The notes below the pieces were generated by a model. It made no database searches and was not told the origin of the DNA. It saw nothing but the letters and a program-made list of their open reading frames with translations. A DNA stretch of 64,000 nt, from positions 21,822-85,821 of the forward strand of contig PAPJ01000056.1 in assembly GCA_002709045.1 (NCBI GenBank). The letters are read 5' to 3'. This stretch comes from Planctomycetaceae bacterium (GTDB lineage Bacteria; Planctomycetota; Planctomycetia; Pirellulales; Pirellulaceae). Made by a program: the position numbers and the translations under genes. Below are positions 17,601 through 26,075 of this stretch, one piece after another. Position 1 is the stretch's first letter, and each line of letters starts with the position of its first letter.

Positions 17601-19157
17601 TTATTGGACCATCTGAAAGAAGTAGAGATTCACCTTCCCCGGGATTCGGTGATCTGCAAAACCATCAGGACCAAACATTTTAACCAGAACTTTTTGCACT
17701 CTTCTGTTGTGTGACTGGCCACGTACAACAAGCCATCCCTGTGAGGCTTTTCTGATCCTGTTTTCCAGTAGATCGGGATTCCGGTATTCAGAAATCGGCT
17801 CGATTTGTAAACCTTCCGTCAGCGGATACATCCCATTGAGAGGGAAGGTACAGTATTCGGACATGCTGATACTAGGGGTGTGCTGTGCGTCGGCAATTTC
17901 AGCAAGCCGAATGTCTTCAACTAAACCGCCAGCCAGCAAAATAGAATCCTCAGGCTTTGCCTTTTCACAGAGGGTTGCCGCCACCACATCCCAACGTTCG
18001 TTTTTGACGGTGATTTGTTCTGTTTGATAGTTTTCAATGACTTTACTATCAAAAAGTATAAAGACCATAAGGCAGCACAGACCTATTCCAAGAGGTCTGA
18101 ATACGGGCCTTATATCCTGGGTGATAGATGCCATGCTAAAGCCAAAAAAGAGGCTAAATCCTGGTAGACAGCTAACTAAATAACGAGGGAAAAACCAATT
18201 CACCCAATCCATTCGAGTCGTAGTCCAGGCCGTTAGGTAGGGAATCAAGGCGAGCATCAAGGCACCGAAAATCAGTGGTTTCCGCGCGCCTAGTTGGGGT
18301 CTAAACGTTATCAGGCATACTCCAGGCATTATTAGCGTACTTATAACAGGCAATTTTTTTATAAGTGCTTTAAGTGTCGCGTCATTGGCAGGTATAAACG
18401 TGGCCCATTGGCTACGATGTTGGTAAATATTCTCTAAAGCATCAAATTGCGAACCAATTACCACCCCCAGAAAAAATCCTTGCAGGCCTAATGTTCGCAA
18501 ACGAGTGGATATCGGAGCAGGACTGACAAGCAAGTCCGCGAGTAAAAGACTGCCAATAGCAGGGATTGCCATGTAGTGCGTATAGATGCATAACACTGCG
18601 AAGACGATCCACATAGTTTCAAGTGGCCAATGGATCTTTCTTTTTTGCTCGTATTCAACCTTATATGTCCTGTCCCATCGAGTTGAGCTGACACAGAACA
18701 GAATTAGTACCAGTAGCGTTAACAGGCTGTAGGAACGAGCCTCGACAGCGAATAACAGCTGGATGTGACCTGCCGCGAACGAAATAATTGTCAGCAACGT
18801 GGCGAACAGATTAAGTTGATGACGATGACACAGCCAGTTTAGTGTGATTACTGAACCACAGGCACAGCTGACGGAGAAGATTCTCAGAGATATTTCCGAT
18901 TGTCCTGTGAGGCTTACTACTAACTTCAAAAGGAAAAAGTAAAGCGGTGACTGGTTTCCCGCATTGGCTCGCTCGGTGAGCAAGTCGAAATCGGCTAGGA
19001 TTGTCCAGGAAGTGTGAAGTTCATCAATCCATAGAGGTAGATCTAGATAGCTTTGAGAAATCACTGCGATGACAGCAATTCCAATCGTCGCCGACAAAAA
19101 GTAGATCTGATTAGGTGGAGTGGTCATCGGATTTTGGGAATGTATGATGCGAGGCAA
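17601..19157 (-). CDS. GT39/ArnT-like multi-pass membrane glycosyltransferase
   Basis: The 518-residue protein has about ten hydrophobic segments. It carries the GT-C pattern of an acidic pair in the first extracytoplasmic loop (LPLWIDELHTSW), followed by NQSPLYFFLLK and AVEARSYSLLTL. These are hallmarks of dolichyl-phosphate-mannose/ArnT-type transferases that use polyprenyl-phosphate sugars. A C-terminal soluble domain (about 400-518) follows the last helix. The gene starts 70 bp after the metallophosphoesterase gene in the same direction. Whether it belongs functionally to that array is inference. Confidence 0.75.
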   Translation of the reverse strand: MPRIIHSQNPMTTPPNQIYFLSATIGIAVIAVISQSYLDLPLWIDELHTSWTILADFDLLTERANAGNQSPLYFFLLKLVVSLTGQSEISLRIFSVSCACGSVITLNWLCHRHQLNLFATLLTIISFAAGHIQLLFAVEARSYSLLTLLVLILFCVSSTRWDRTYKVEYEQKRKIHWPLETMWIVFAVLCIYTHYMAIPAIGSLLLADLLVSPAPISTRLRTLGLQGFFLGVVIGSQFDALENIYQHRSQWATFIPANDATLKALIKKLPVISTLIMPGVCLITFRPQLGARKPLIFGALMLALIPYLTAWTTTRMDWVNWFFPRYLVSCLPGFSLFFGFSMASITQDIRPVFRPLGIGLCCLMVFILFDSKVIENYQTEQITVKNERWDVVAATLCEKAKPEDSILLAGGLVEDIRLAEIADAQHTPSISMSEYCTFPLNGMYPLTEGLQIEPISEYRNPDLLENRIRKASQGWLVVRGQSHNRRVQKVLVKMFGPDGFADHRIPGKVNLYFFQMVQ

Positions 19158-19227
19158 ATGGAGACTGCAGGACGGTTATAGCTTCATTAAAAGCAGTAGA
19201 GCAAAGATTGTGCAAGACCGTACAGAT

Positions 19228-20010
19228 TTAATAGCAGCCAGCAGCTCGTTCCTTTTGCGGCAGTATTTCCAGACAGGTCGTCCACCATCCTGTATGAATG
19301 GTTTCAATAAACTCGTCGGGAATTCCTTCCCGTTGCATTTCATTACCCAGACGTTGATGGTCATAACTTACCGGATGGAATGCGTGCTGTATTCCAGTGC
19401 GTGAAATGTCGAGCGTTGTAAACCAGACATGACTGTTACCATCGTTTTCGGGACGACCCAGCACACCAACATTCACGAACTGTCCATGATTGGTTTTAGC
19501 ATGCCACTTAATGCCGGTATGCGTGCCGGCAATCAAGTCAAGATTACGCCTTTTCAGAAACATATCAAGAAAGTGTAACGGTGTTGCGGATTCCCATAAA
19601 AACTCGTTCGTCTTACGAGGGCTTCCATGACATAGTAGAAGGCGTTGTTCTTCAATCTCCAGTTCAATTTCTGAAGGGAGTGATTTGAGGAACGCTTTAT
19701 TGTCCTCACTCGTGTTTGCCAGTGTGTAGTCATAGCTGAGTTGGGCGAAATGGTTGTCACGCACGTCGGTGTATCCACACTGGCAGTCGGCCAATTCGTT
19801 GCCGATACTATCATCATAGTTCCCCTGAATACATTCGATTTTATTGTCGGTCAGTAGCGGAAAAGACCTGTCCGGATGAGGGCCGAAGGCTCCGATGTCT
19901 CCCAGACAGTACAATGCATCCACTCCCAAAGCGCTAGCCTGTGAGATGGCTGCTTCCAAAGCCAGATAATTGTTATAAATACCACCAAATAAGCCGATTC
20001 GCACATTCAT
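19228..20010 (-). CDS. Calcineurin-like metallophosphoesterase with degenerate motif I
   Basis: I chose the ATG at 20010 because it follows GGGAG and lies 2 bp after the radical SAM stop; an open frame to 20055 would overlap it. The 260-residue protein follows YfcE-type phosphoesterase order: GDIGAFGPHP (motif II), IQGNYDDSIG (motif III), LLLCHGSPR (motif IV) and AGTHTGIKWH (motif V). Motif I is GLFGGIYNNY, where a phosphoesterase would have S-D-I-H-G-N. The metal ligands Asp and His are Gly10 and Tyr12. Either metal binding is altered or the protein has a non-hydrolytic role. The frame is open and otherwise intact. Confidence 0.78.
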   Translation of the reverse strand: MNVRIGLFGGIYNNYLALEAAISQASALGVDALYCLGDIGAFGPHPDRSFPLLTDNKIECIQGNYDDSIGNELADCQCGYTDVRDNHFAQLSYDYTLANTSEDNKAFLKSLPSEIELEIEEQRLLLCHGSPRKTNEFLWESATPLHFLDMFLKRRNLDLIAGTHTGIKWHAKTNHGQFVNVGVLGRPENDGNSHVWFTTLDISRTGIQHAFHPVSYDHQRLGNEMQREGIPDEFIETIHTGWWTTCLEILPQKERAAGCY

Positions 20011-20012
20011 AC

Positions 20013-20912
20013 TTACGAGCTCCCGGGGGTATTGCTGGCAGCGACATTCGAACAAATGGAGCCGTATTGATAGCAGGTAAAACAGGCTCCGTGTGAAATA
20101 TTAAACGATTGATCACTGGCTGCTTTCAGGTTTTCTCCCAGAACGGATTCTGGTGATTCAATCAAAATTGGGCAAACGTGGACTCCCCGGTCCGTCACAA
20201 TTCGCGAGTGCTCACAAACTAATTGGCTGGTATCAAATTCCTCGAGCATGTTTGAGGTCACACGTTGGTGAATGGAATATCCGTTTGTTCGATTTTTTTC
20301 AGCACCAATTTTCAGTGTCGGCAACAGTTTAATTCTGGGATGAGCATACCCATGTTGTTTAAGAACCTCGGTAAATCGTTCCAAAACGGCCTGAGTTTCG
20401 CTATCTGGCCAGGTTTGGGTTGCCGTGATGATCGGGAGAAAACCTTGCGAGACGAGACGGCCCACCCCGCGAATCGCTCTGTCGAAGGTTCCTTTACCTC
20501 GGATGGGGTCATTGGTTTTTGAACTGAAACCATCCAGCGAGACTCGAAATTCCAAACTATAGCGACTGAGATGATGGGCAGCGCTAAGTCTGTTAAGCCA
20601 TTGCTCTTTGAACACGGTGGCATTGGTAAGTACGGTGGCAGGGCCGAATTCCAGAGTATCGATTAAGATATCGGTCATTTCCGGATGCAGAAATGGTTCG
20701 CCGCCGGTGAAGTAATATCCTTTGACACCAATTTCGGCACTTTCACGAAGAGATCGTTTGATTTTTTTTCGCGTTAGAAAACCAAAATTGTCATTGTCAG
20801 GACTACAGGAAATAAAGCAGTGCTGACAAGTCAGATTGCAACGAGTGCCGGAGACTTGAAACCAGAGTTCGTCCAGATGAGAAAGAGATATTTCGACATT
20901 CGCTGTACTCAT
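20013..20912 (-). CDS. Radical SAM protein with SPASM-like C-terminus
   Basis: The 299-residue protein has the radical SAM cluster motif CNLTCQHC near residue 27-34, then GYYFTGGEPFLHPE, which provides the SAM-binding GGEP. A C-terminal cysteine set is present: CEHSRIVTDRGVHVC, then ACFTCYQYGSIC. This resembles SPASM/Twitch auxiliary [4Fe-4S] binding and is typical of enzymes that modify peptides or small molecules. No precursor-peptide gene is evident beside it. It sits 48 bp downstream of the FAD/NAD(P) oxidoreductase gene and 2 bp upstream of the metallophosphoesterase gene. Substrate is unknown. Confidence 0.85.
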   Translation of the reverse strand: MSTANVEISLSHLDELWFQVSGTRCNLTCQHCFISCSPDNDNFGFLTRKKIKRSLRESAEIGVKGYYFTGGEPFLHPEMTDILIDTLEFGPATVLTNATVFKEQWLNRLSAAHHLSRYSLEFRVSLDGFSSKTNDPIRGKGTFDRAIRGVGRLVSQGFLPIITATQTWPDSETQAVLERFTEVLKQHGYAHPRIKLLPTLKIGAEKNRTNGYSIHQRVTSNMLEEFDTSQLVCEHSRIVTDRGVHVCPILIESPESVLGENLKAASDQSFNISHGACFTCYQYGSICSNVAASNTPGSS

Positions 20913-20960
20913 TATCTTCCTTTCTCGATGAATCGTTGGTCGCTGGAATGAAGGTCTTCA

Positions 20961-22220
20961 TTAGCCAGAAAAAGTATGGTAAATATCCAGGGAGTCTCGG
21001 GCACCAATAAGCTGAAACAACTGAACAATCTGCTGTAATCCGGTACGGAATAAGAAGCCAGACTGACGGCCATAACTCTTAATCCCCAATTGGTAGTAAT
21101 TCGGTTCAGATGTTATCAGCAGATCGCCAGATTCCAGAGATACATCCAGACAGTTGTCACCAATTTGATTTAGTAAACTTGCCGCTAGTTTGATTGGGCC
21201 TTCGGTGGCATAGCAGGGATGGAATTGAAGTTCTTGATGGATGGAATTATCGACTCTGTATCCGGTTAGTCCATAGATTTGGTCAAAGCTATGCCAGCTC
21301 AGCTGCAAGTGGTGTTCATCTTTGCTGTCGCTGGCCTGATTGTCGACTTGGTGGATTCCAAGCTGATACTGCGGACCAGTGCTAGAACCTGATTCTCTGA
21401 CCGTATCAATGGCACAGTTTGGTAATGCTTTTATTTGCGAGTCTTGAACCAGTTTTTGTACTTTATTCATAATATGGACGCGTTCGGTGAGCGGATCATC
21501 TTTAATTTGCTGAAGTGCCGAAGAGTATTCGCCACGCGTGATCCAGGTGACATTTGCTCCGACATCCGTCAGTGTGACTAAAGCACATGCCGCCGAGTGC
21601 CCTGCTCCGACAACGGCGACGTCCTTTCCCCGCAGTTGTTGTGCAAGCTCTCTCGTTGGAATCCTTCGGTTAATAGCGAAGTCCAGTTTCTGTTCACCGA
21701 TGGCAGGCACTCCTCCTGCTCCGATCGGATTCGGACTGGAGAAGACTCCGGACGTATCAATGACCACATCGGCTGTCTGGACTCGGCGATGATTGTCCTG
21801 TTCAATAATCACTCTGAAGGGATCATTAGCCCGTCCCTGATCAAGATCCGTTTTATTTAGCCAGGTTCGGCTAACGCTAATAACACGACAGTTAGTGTAA
21901 ATGTTTGGTCGCAGTAAATCGGTCTCTGATAAAGGTCGTAAGTAGCTTTGGATCCACTGTTGGCCAGTTAGGTATTCATCACTACCGGGAAAATCATGAG
22001 TCGGTTCGTGGCTTTCGATAGCTGCTTTCCCCAGTGGTGAGTGATTCATGGAGAAAGGTGAGAACATCTTTACATGGCCCCATTGGTGAACGTGTTCACA
22101 CACTTGCCCGGCTTCATAGATTTTTGCTTGGTATCCGAGATACCTCGCATACAACGCAGCTTCCAGTCCGACAGGACCGCCACCGATGAAGAGTATTGTT
22201 GCAGGAGTATCGATTGCCAT
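20961..22220 (-). CDS. FAD/NAD(P)-dependent oxidoreductase, monooxygenase-like
   Basis: The 419-residue flavoprotein has an N-terminal FAD-binding motif (FIGGGPVGLEAALYARYLGY, about residues 11-30) and a second dinucleotide motif (VAVVGAGHSAACALVTL, about 200). This two-Rossmann layout is that of flavin-containing monooxygenases and related reductases. The QWGHVKMFSPF and TSGVFSSPNPIGAGG segments are features I associate with this class. It lies 16 bp downstream of the ThiO-like oxidase gene. No lysine/ornithine hydroxylase or thioredoxin-reductase CxxC motif is seen. Substrate is unknown. Confidence 0.8.
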   Translation of the reverse strand: MAIDTPATILFIGGGPVGLEAALYARYLGYQAKIYEAGQVCEHVHQWGHVKMFSPFSMNHSPLGKAAIESHEPTHDFPGSDEYLTGQQWIQSYLRPLSETDLLRPNIYTNCRVISVSRTWLNKTDLDQGRANDPFRVIIEQDNHRRVQTADVVIDTSGVFSSPNPIGAGGVPAIGEQKLDFAINRRIPTRELAQQLRGKDVAVVGAGHSAACALVTLTDVGANVTWITRGEYSSALQQIKDDPLTERVHIMNKVQKLVQDSQIKALPNCAIDTVRESGSSTGPQYQLGIHQVDNQASDSKDEHHLQLSWHSFDQIYGLTGYRVDNSIHQELQFHPCYATEGPIKLAASLLNQIGDNCLDVSLESGDLLITSEPNYYQLGIKSYGRQSGFLFRTGLQQIVQLFQLIGARDSLDIYHTFSG

Positions 22221-22236
22221 AAGTTTTTGATCTCAG

Positions 22237-23358
22237 CTACCTTGAGATTCTGAAATGCTCAAAGTTGATTTCGGACTCTTTGCCTTCAAGTAAATCAGCC
22301 ATTATTACCGCTGTTCCGGTTGATAGATGGATACCACTTCGGAAATGCCCTGAAGCCATGAATAGATTATCGACATTCGGGACCTTGCCAATGTACGGAA
22401 CTCCGTCAAAACTTCCCGGTCGCAAACCTGACCAACTCATTGTGATTTCGTATTCTTTTAAAGCGGGCACTAATGAATAGGCGAAGTTTGCCAGTTGCTC
22501 GAGCATCTGGGGAGTTGTTCCCTTTTGAAAACCGACCTCTTCTTCACACGATCCGGCCAGAATTTTTCCATCGGCACGCGGGACTAAGTAACGCGATCCT
22601 TCATTGAGGATATGGCGGATCAGATTTTTCGGACCTTCTACAAGAATCATTTGTCCGCGGATTGGCACGATACCTGTAGGGATATCGATGACCTGTTTTA
22701 GTAGTGTTGATGACCATGCGCCCGCAGCAATGCAGTATTTCCCTCCCCTGACAGCCCCCGACGTTGTCTGTAGGCCGGTAATGCTGCCGTTGATACATTC
22801 AATGTCGAGAATTTCGCACTCGGTATAAATCTGAACTCCGTGAAGTTCACAGGCTTTCGCTAATGCCTTAACGTGCCGCGGATTGCGCAATGTCAATTCG
22901 TCTGGTAACAGGTAAGCGGCATGGAACTGATCAGGATCGAGCGTCGGTTCTAAATCTAACAGTTCATACTTTGTTATTTCGGAGGCTTGAATTCCCTGTT
23001 GATTCAAAAGGCTTACGTAACCGGCAAGCGAGGCAGCCTCGCCGGGCTTTCTGGCGAGGTAGATTCCGCCGCATCTATGAAAGCCAGTATCGATCCCAGT
23101 TTCGTGTTGCAGCCTTTCAGCCCATTGCGGATGCAATTGATGACTGATCCCGCGCAGCTTTTCACTGGGGTCCAGTGCCGAGTCCGGAATGGCAGGAGGA
23201 AGGATTCCTGCTCCGGCCCATGATGCTTCGCGGCCGACCTGCTCGCCGCGTTCGAGTATCCGCACTTGCTTTCCACGACAGGCCAGTTCATAGGCGATTG
23301 AAAGGCCGATGACTCCGCCCCCAATCATGATGATGTCATTTGAAGATGACTGATTCAT
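22237..23358 (-). CDS. FAD-dependent amine/glycine oxidase, ThiO-like
   Basis: The 373-residue DAO-family flavoprotein begins with GGGVIGLSIAYELACRG. It shows GREASWAGAGILPPA, VPIRGQMILVEGP and a C-terminal YIGKVPNVDNLFMASGHFRSGIHLS, the pattern of glycine oxidases (ThiO). ThiO makes the iminoglycine needed for the thiazole of thiamine. However, no thiS, thiG, thiF or thiE is nearby. Instead the gene overlaps the DUF2064 transferase by 4 bp and sits in a redox/radical-SAM array, so it may oxidise a different amine. The symbol is left blank for that reason. Confidence 0.8.
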   Translation of the reverse strand: MNQSSSNDIIMIGGGVIGLSIAYELACRGKQVRILERGEQVGREASWAGAGILPPAIPDSALDPSEKLRGISHQLHPQWAERLQHETGIDTGFHRCGGIYLARKPGEAASLAGYVSLLNQQGIQASEITKYELLDLEPTLDPDQFHAAYLLPDELTLRNPRHVKALAKACELHGVQIYTECEILDIECINGSITGLQTTSGAVRGGKYCIAAGAWSSTLLKQVIDIPTGIVPIRGQMILVEGPKNLIRHILNEGSRYLVPRADGKILAGSCEEEVGFQKGTTPQMLEQLANFAYSLVPALKEYEITMSWSGLRPGSFDGVPYIGKVPNVDNLFMASGHFRSGIHLSTGTAVIMADLLEGKESEINFEHFRISR

Positions 23359-24020
23359 GCCAGATGCTCCGCTTCAAGATCATCAAGCCGTTGGCATAGC
23401 CACCGGGAAGAATCATCCACTGATTCTCTTAGGTTTCTCAGGTCATCAACCGTGTCAATGTCAAACCATGGTGGCAATAATTTGTAGGAGAAGCCGGCCT
23501 GTTGCAGAGCTCGGATTGTTTGCTCAAGTACTTTATTAGATGACCAGTTGATGTCATCAAATACAGGGGGTACCTGTTGTCGGCAGCCAATTAGATAGTA
23601 GCCGCCATCGGTTGCCGGGCCAAGGACACAATCGGCTGCTTTCAGACTCGCAAATGCCTGACTGATCATGGCAGTGGGGATTGTTGGACTGTCAGTTCCA
23701 ATGAGAACGGTCGTTTCAAACTGTTCAGCAACCGCCTGTTGAAAGAATGATTTCATGCGTTTTCCCAGATCACCACTGATCTGGGAAGTGATCGTCCAGT
23801 TCGGAGGTGTAAATAATGCAAATTCGTTCAGCCTTTCAGCAGGAGTCGCACAAAGCATTTGCGCATCAGCGATTCCGGAGACCCGTTCCAGTGTTGCAAG
23901 AATGAATGCCTGATAGAGTGCAGCAGCAAATGGTGCATTGGTATCACGAGCCAGTCGCGTTTTTACCTTGCCAGCTTCCCAGTATTTAGCGAAGACACCA
24001 AGCAGTGTTTTTGCGGTCAT
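23355..24020 (-). CDS. TIGR04282/DUF2064-family glycosyltransferase-like protein
   Basis: The 221-residue protein starts LLGVFAKYWEAGKVKTRLA and contains VLIGTDSPTIP and CVLGPATDGGYYLIGCR. This is the core of the DUF2064/TIGR04282 family, a nucleotide-sugar-transferase-like fold. Members have been described as radical-SAM/selenodomain-associated transferases and tied to arsenosugar gene sets. The GTDSP motif supplies the metal-binding Asp. It is 3 bp downstream of the glutaredoxin gene and overlaps the ThiO-like gene by 4 bp. The radical SAM protein in the same operon makes the association notable. Confidence 0.85.
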   Translation of the reverse strand: MTAKTLLGVFAKYWEAGKVKTRLARDTNAPFAAALYQAFILATLERVSGIADAQMLCATPAERLNEFALFTPPNWTITSQISGDLGKRMKSFFQQAVAEQFETTVLIGTDSPTIPTAMISQAFASLKAADCVLGPATDGGYYLIGCRQQVPPVFDDINWSSNKVLEQTIRALQQAGFSYKLLPPWFDIDTVDDLRNLRESVDDSSRWLCQRLDDLEAEHLA

Positions 24021-24023
24021 GAG

Positions 24024-24263
24024 TTAGCTTCCGTTCGTTCCGATCAGGCGCAATAAGAGGACTTCGTTGACCTTTCCCCGGAATCGGATTTTGCCATCAA
24101 TTTCCACGACCGGTACGCAGGTGTCGTATTTTTCCAATAATTCCGGCTGTTTATCGATGTCAACTTCATCGATGGAAAAACCATAGATTTCCAGAGTTTC
24201 CCTGGCTTGATCGCAAAGTTGACAGGAATTTCGCGTATATAAAACGGCGTGGCGTGAGGACAT
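24024..24263 (-). CDS. Glutaredoxin-family thiol protein
   Basis: The 79-residue protein reads VLYTRNSCQLCDQARETL, with the redox CxxC at Cys14 and Cys17. The thioredoxin-fold strand TCVPVVEIDGKIRFRGKV includes the cis-Pro. This is the short DUF836-type glutaredoxin. It is the first gene of the minus-strand array and presumably supplies thiol reduction to one of the oxidoreductases. The ATG at 24263 is the only sensible start. A 190-bp divergent promoter region separates it from the kinase at 24454. Confidence 0.88.
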   Translation of the reverse strand: MSSRHAVLYTRNSCQLCDQARETLEIYGFSIDEVDIDKQPELLEKYDTCVPVVEIDGKIRFRGKVNEVLLLRLIGTNGS

Positions 24264-24453
24264 ATCAGTTTTTCAAGCGTTGTAGTAATATAAAGGATAT
24301 CGAATAAGGACAGTTATTAATCGGTCAGGCCCTTTAAAAATGGTGCTACCGCATCAATTATGTCGACTCAATTGAATGAATCAACCGTTGCGATGATAAA
24401 CTGACCATTCGACTGTTCTCTTTTCGCTACTTTCACTTCAAATTCGGGCAAAG

Positions 24454-25992
24454 ATGAGTATTACGGCTCGACAATTTCTGGAACTTCTGCGACGCAGTAA
24501 TCTACTTACGGATGCTGAGTTAAAGAAAGGGTTACAGGCATGTAAGGATAGCAACGACGGAAAGATTCCAAACAGCCCTGAGCAAATAGCAGATTTTCTG
24601 GTCGCGGAGAATATTATCACGATCTGGCACCGCGAGAAACTGCTTAATCGCAAGTACAAAGGTTTCTTTCTAGGGAAGTATAAATTGCTTGGCCATATTG
24701 GTGCCGGCGGGATGAGCAGTGTTTATTTGGCAGAACATACATTGATGCGTAGATTGCGAGCGATCAAAGTGTTGCCTCGCGACCGAGTTGATGATTCATC
24801 TTATTTGGAACGTTTCCATCGTGAAGCTCAGGCTACCGCCGCTTTGGATCATCCTAATATTGTCCGTGCCTATGATGTCGACAATCAGGGACAAACGCAC
24901 TATCTGGTCATGGAGTATGTTCCGGGCCGGGATCTGATGACAATCGTAAAGGAAGATGGTCCGCTTGATTATCTGCAAGCAGCTAAATACATTTATGAGT
25001 CAGCTCTTGGGCTTCAGCACGCGCATGATGCTTCGATGGTCCATCGGGATGTCAAACCAGCGAATCTTCTTGTGGATGAACAGGATGCGATCAAGATCCT
25101 TGATATGGGACTGGCTTTGATGGATGAAGATCATTCCGATCTGGCTGGTCTTACAGATAAACATAATGAAAAAGTATTGGGGACTGCCGATTATCTTGCA
25201 CCGGAACAGGCATTGAACAGTCATGAAATTGATGGGCGTGCAGATGTCTACGGTCTCGGGTGTACGCTGTATTATTTGCTGACCGGTCGACCACCCTTTC
25301 CGGAAGGCACGCTGGCACAAAGAATTGCTCAGCATCAGTCCACGATACCGCCAGATATTCGTATCACGCGACCGGACTGTCCTGAAGTGCTCGGCAGTAT
25401 TTGTTTCAAGATGTTGCAGAAAAATCCCGATCACAGATTCCAGAGTGCGATGGAGGTCGCTGGAGAACTGGAGGCCTGGTTGCAATTGCAGGGCGTTGAT
25501 ATGACCCCCGCTAAGCCCGATGTTGTGCAATTACCGGCACGACCTGACAAAGGACAATCCACAGAAAGTGTGGTTCAGGCGATGCATGCGGCTGTGGCTG
25601 TGGCTAATCAGGGTGCGATCGCCAATGTACAATCCTCGATTCAGTTAGTTGGCGAGTATTCCGCAGTCACCGGAAACAGTCAGGTGGTTTCAGATAGTTC
25701 GGTGGGTATCGGTAGTAGTCGAATTAGTCTGGGCAACGAGATCGGTGGGCAAGCATTCCAAAGTACCTCAAGAAGCCTTCTTGATACTAAGACCAGTGGG
25801 GTCTGGTCTGCTAATGGTCGTAATTGGAAAATGGCGGCCATTGTTTTAGCAGGCTTATTACTTTTAGCGGGTTTATTAGTGGTCGTTGTTATGCTGACCT
25901 CAGAAACGGAGAACGCGACTCCTGATCCGCAAAGTGTACTTCTCAGGATAGAACATATAGTTTCGTCTGGATTCTTAGAGTCAGGATGTTAA
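24454..25992 (+). CDS. Membrane-anchored Ser/Thr protein kinase
   Basis: The 512-residue protein has a helical N-terminal module (about 1-70), then a complete Hanks-type kinase domain (about 75-345). Visible motifs are the Gly loop IGAGGMSSV, the lysine in RAIKVLP, the catalytic loop HRDVKPANLL, DMG in place of DFG (ILDMGLALMD), and APEQ. A Ser/Gly/Val-rich linker leads to one transmembrane helix (about 455-482). Only about 30 residues remain outside, so no large sensor domain is present. The N-terminal module recurs in the pseudokinase at 37647-40664. Confidence 0.92.
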   Translation: MSITARQFLELLRRSNLLTDAELKKGLQACKDSNDGKIPNSPEQIADFLVAENIITIWHREKLLNRKYKGFFLGKYKLLGHIGAGGMSSVYLAEHTLMRRLRAIKVLPRDRVDDSSYLERFHREAQATAALDHPNIVRAYDVDNQGQTHYLVMEYVPGRDLMTIVKEDGPLDYLQAAKYIYESALGLQHAHDASMVHRDVKPANLLVDEQDAIKILDMGLALMDEDHSDLAGLTDKHNEKVLGTADYLAPEQALNSHEIDGRADVYGLGCTLYYLLTGRPPFPEGTLAQRIAQHQSTIPPDIRITRPDCPEVLGSICFKMLQKNPDHRFQSAMEVAGELEAWLQLQGVDMTPAKPDVVQLPARPDKGQSTESVVQAMHAAVAVANQGAIANVQSSIQLVGEYSAVTGNSQVVSDSSVGIGSSRISLGNEIGGQAFQSTSRSLLDTKTSGVWSANGRNWKMAAIVLAGLLLLAGLLVVVVMLTSETENATPDPQSVLLRIEHIVSSGFLESGC

Positions 25993-26075
25993 TAATCATA
26001 AAGGACAACAATAGGCCGAGTGGCGGGAAATCTGGCACCGGTCTTCACCCGGAAGATGCATGAGATTTTTAAAAG

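Noticed and set aside
22237..23358. Assigning the DAO-family oxidase to thiamine synthesis as thiO
   Set aside because: No other thiamine gene is near and the gene is embedded in a radical SAM/transferase array, so the specific name was withheld.
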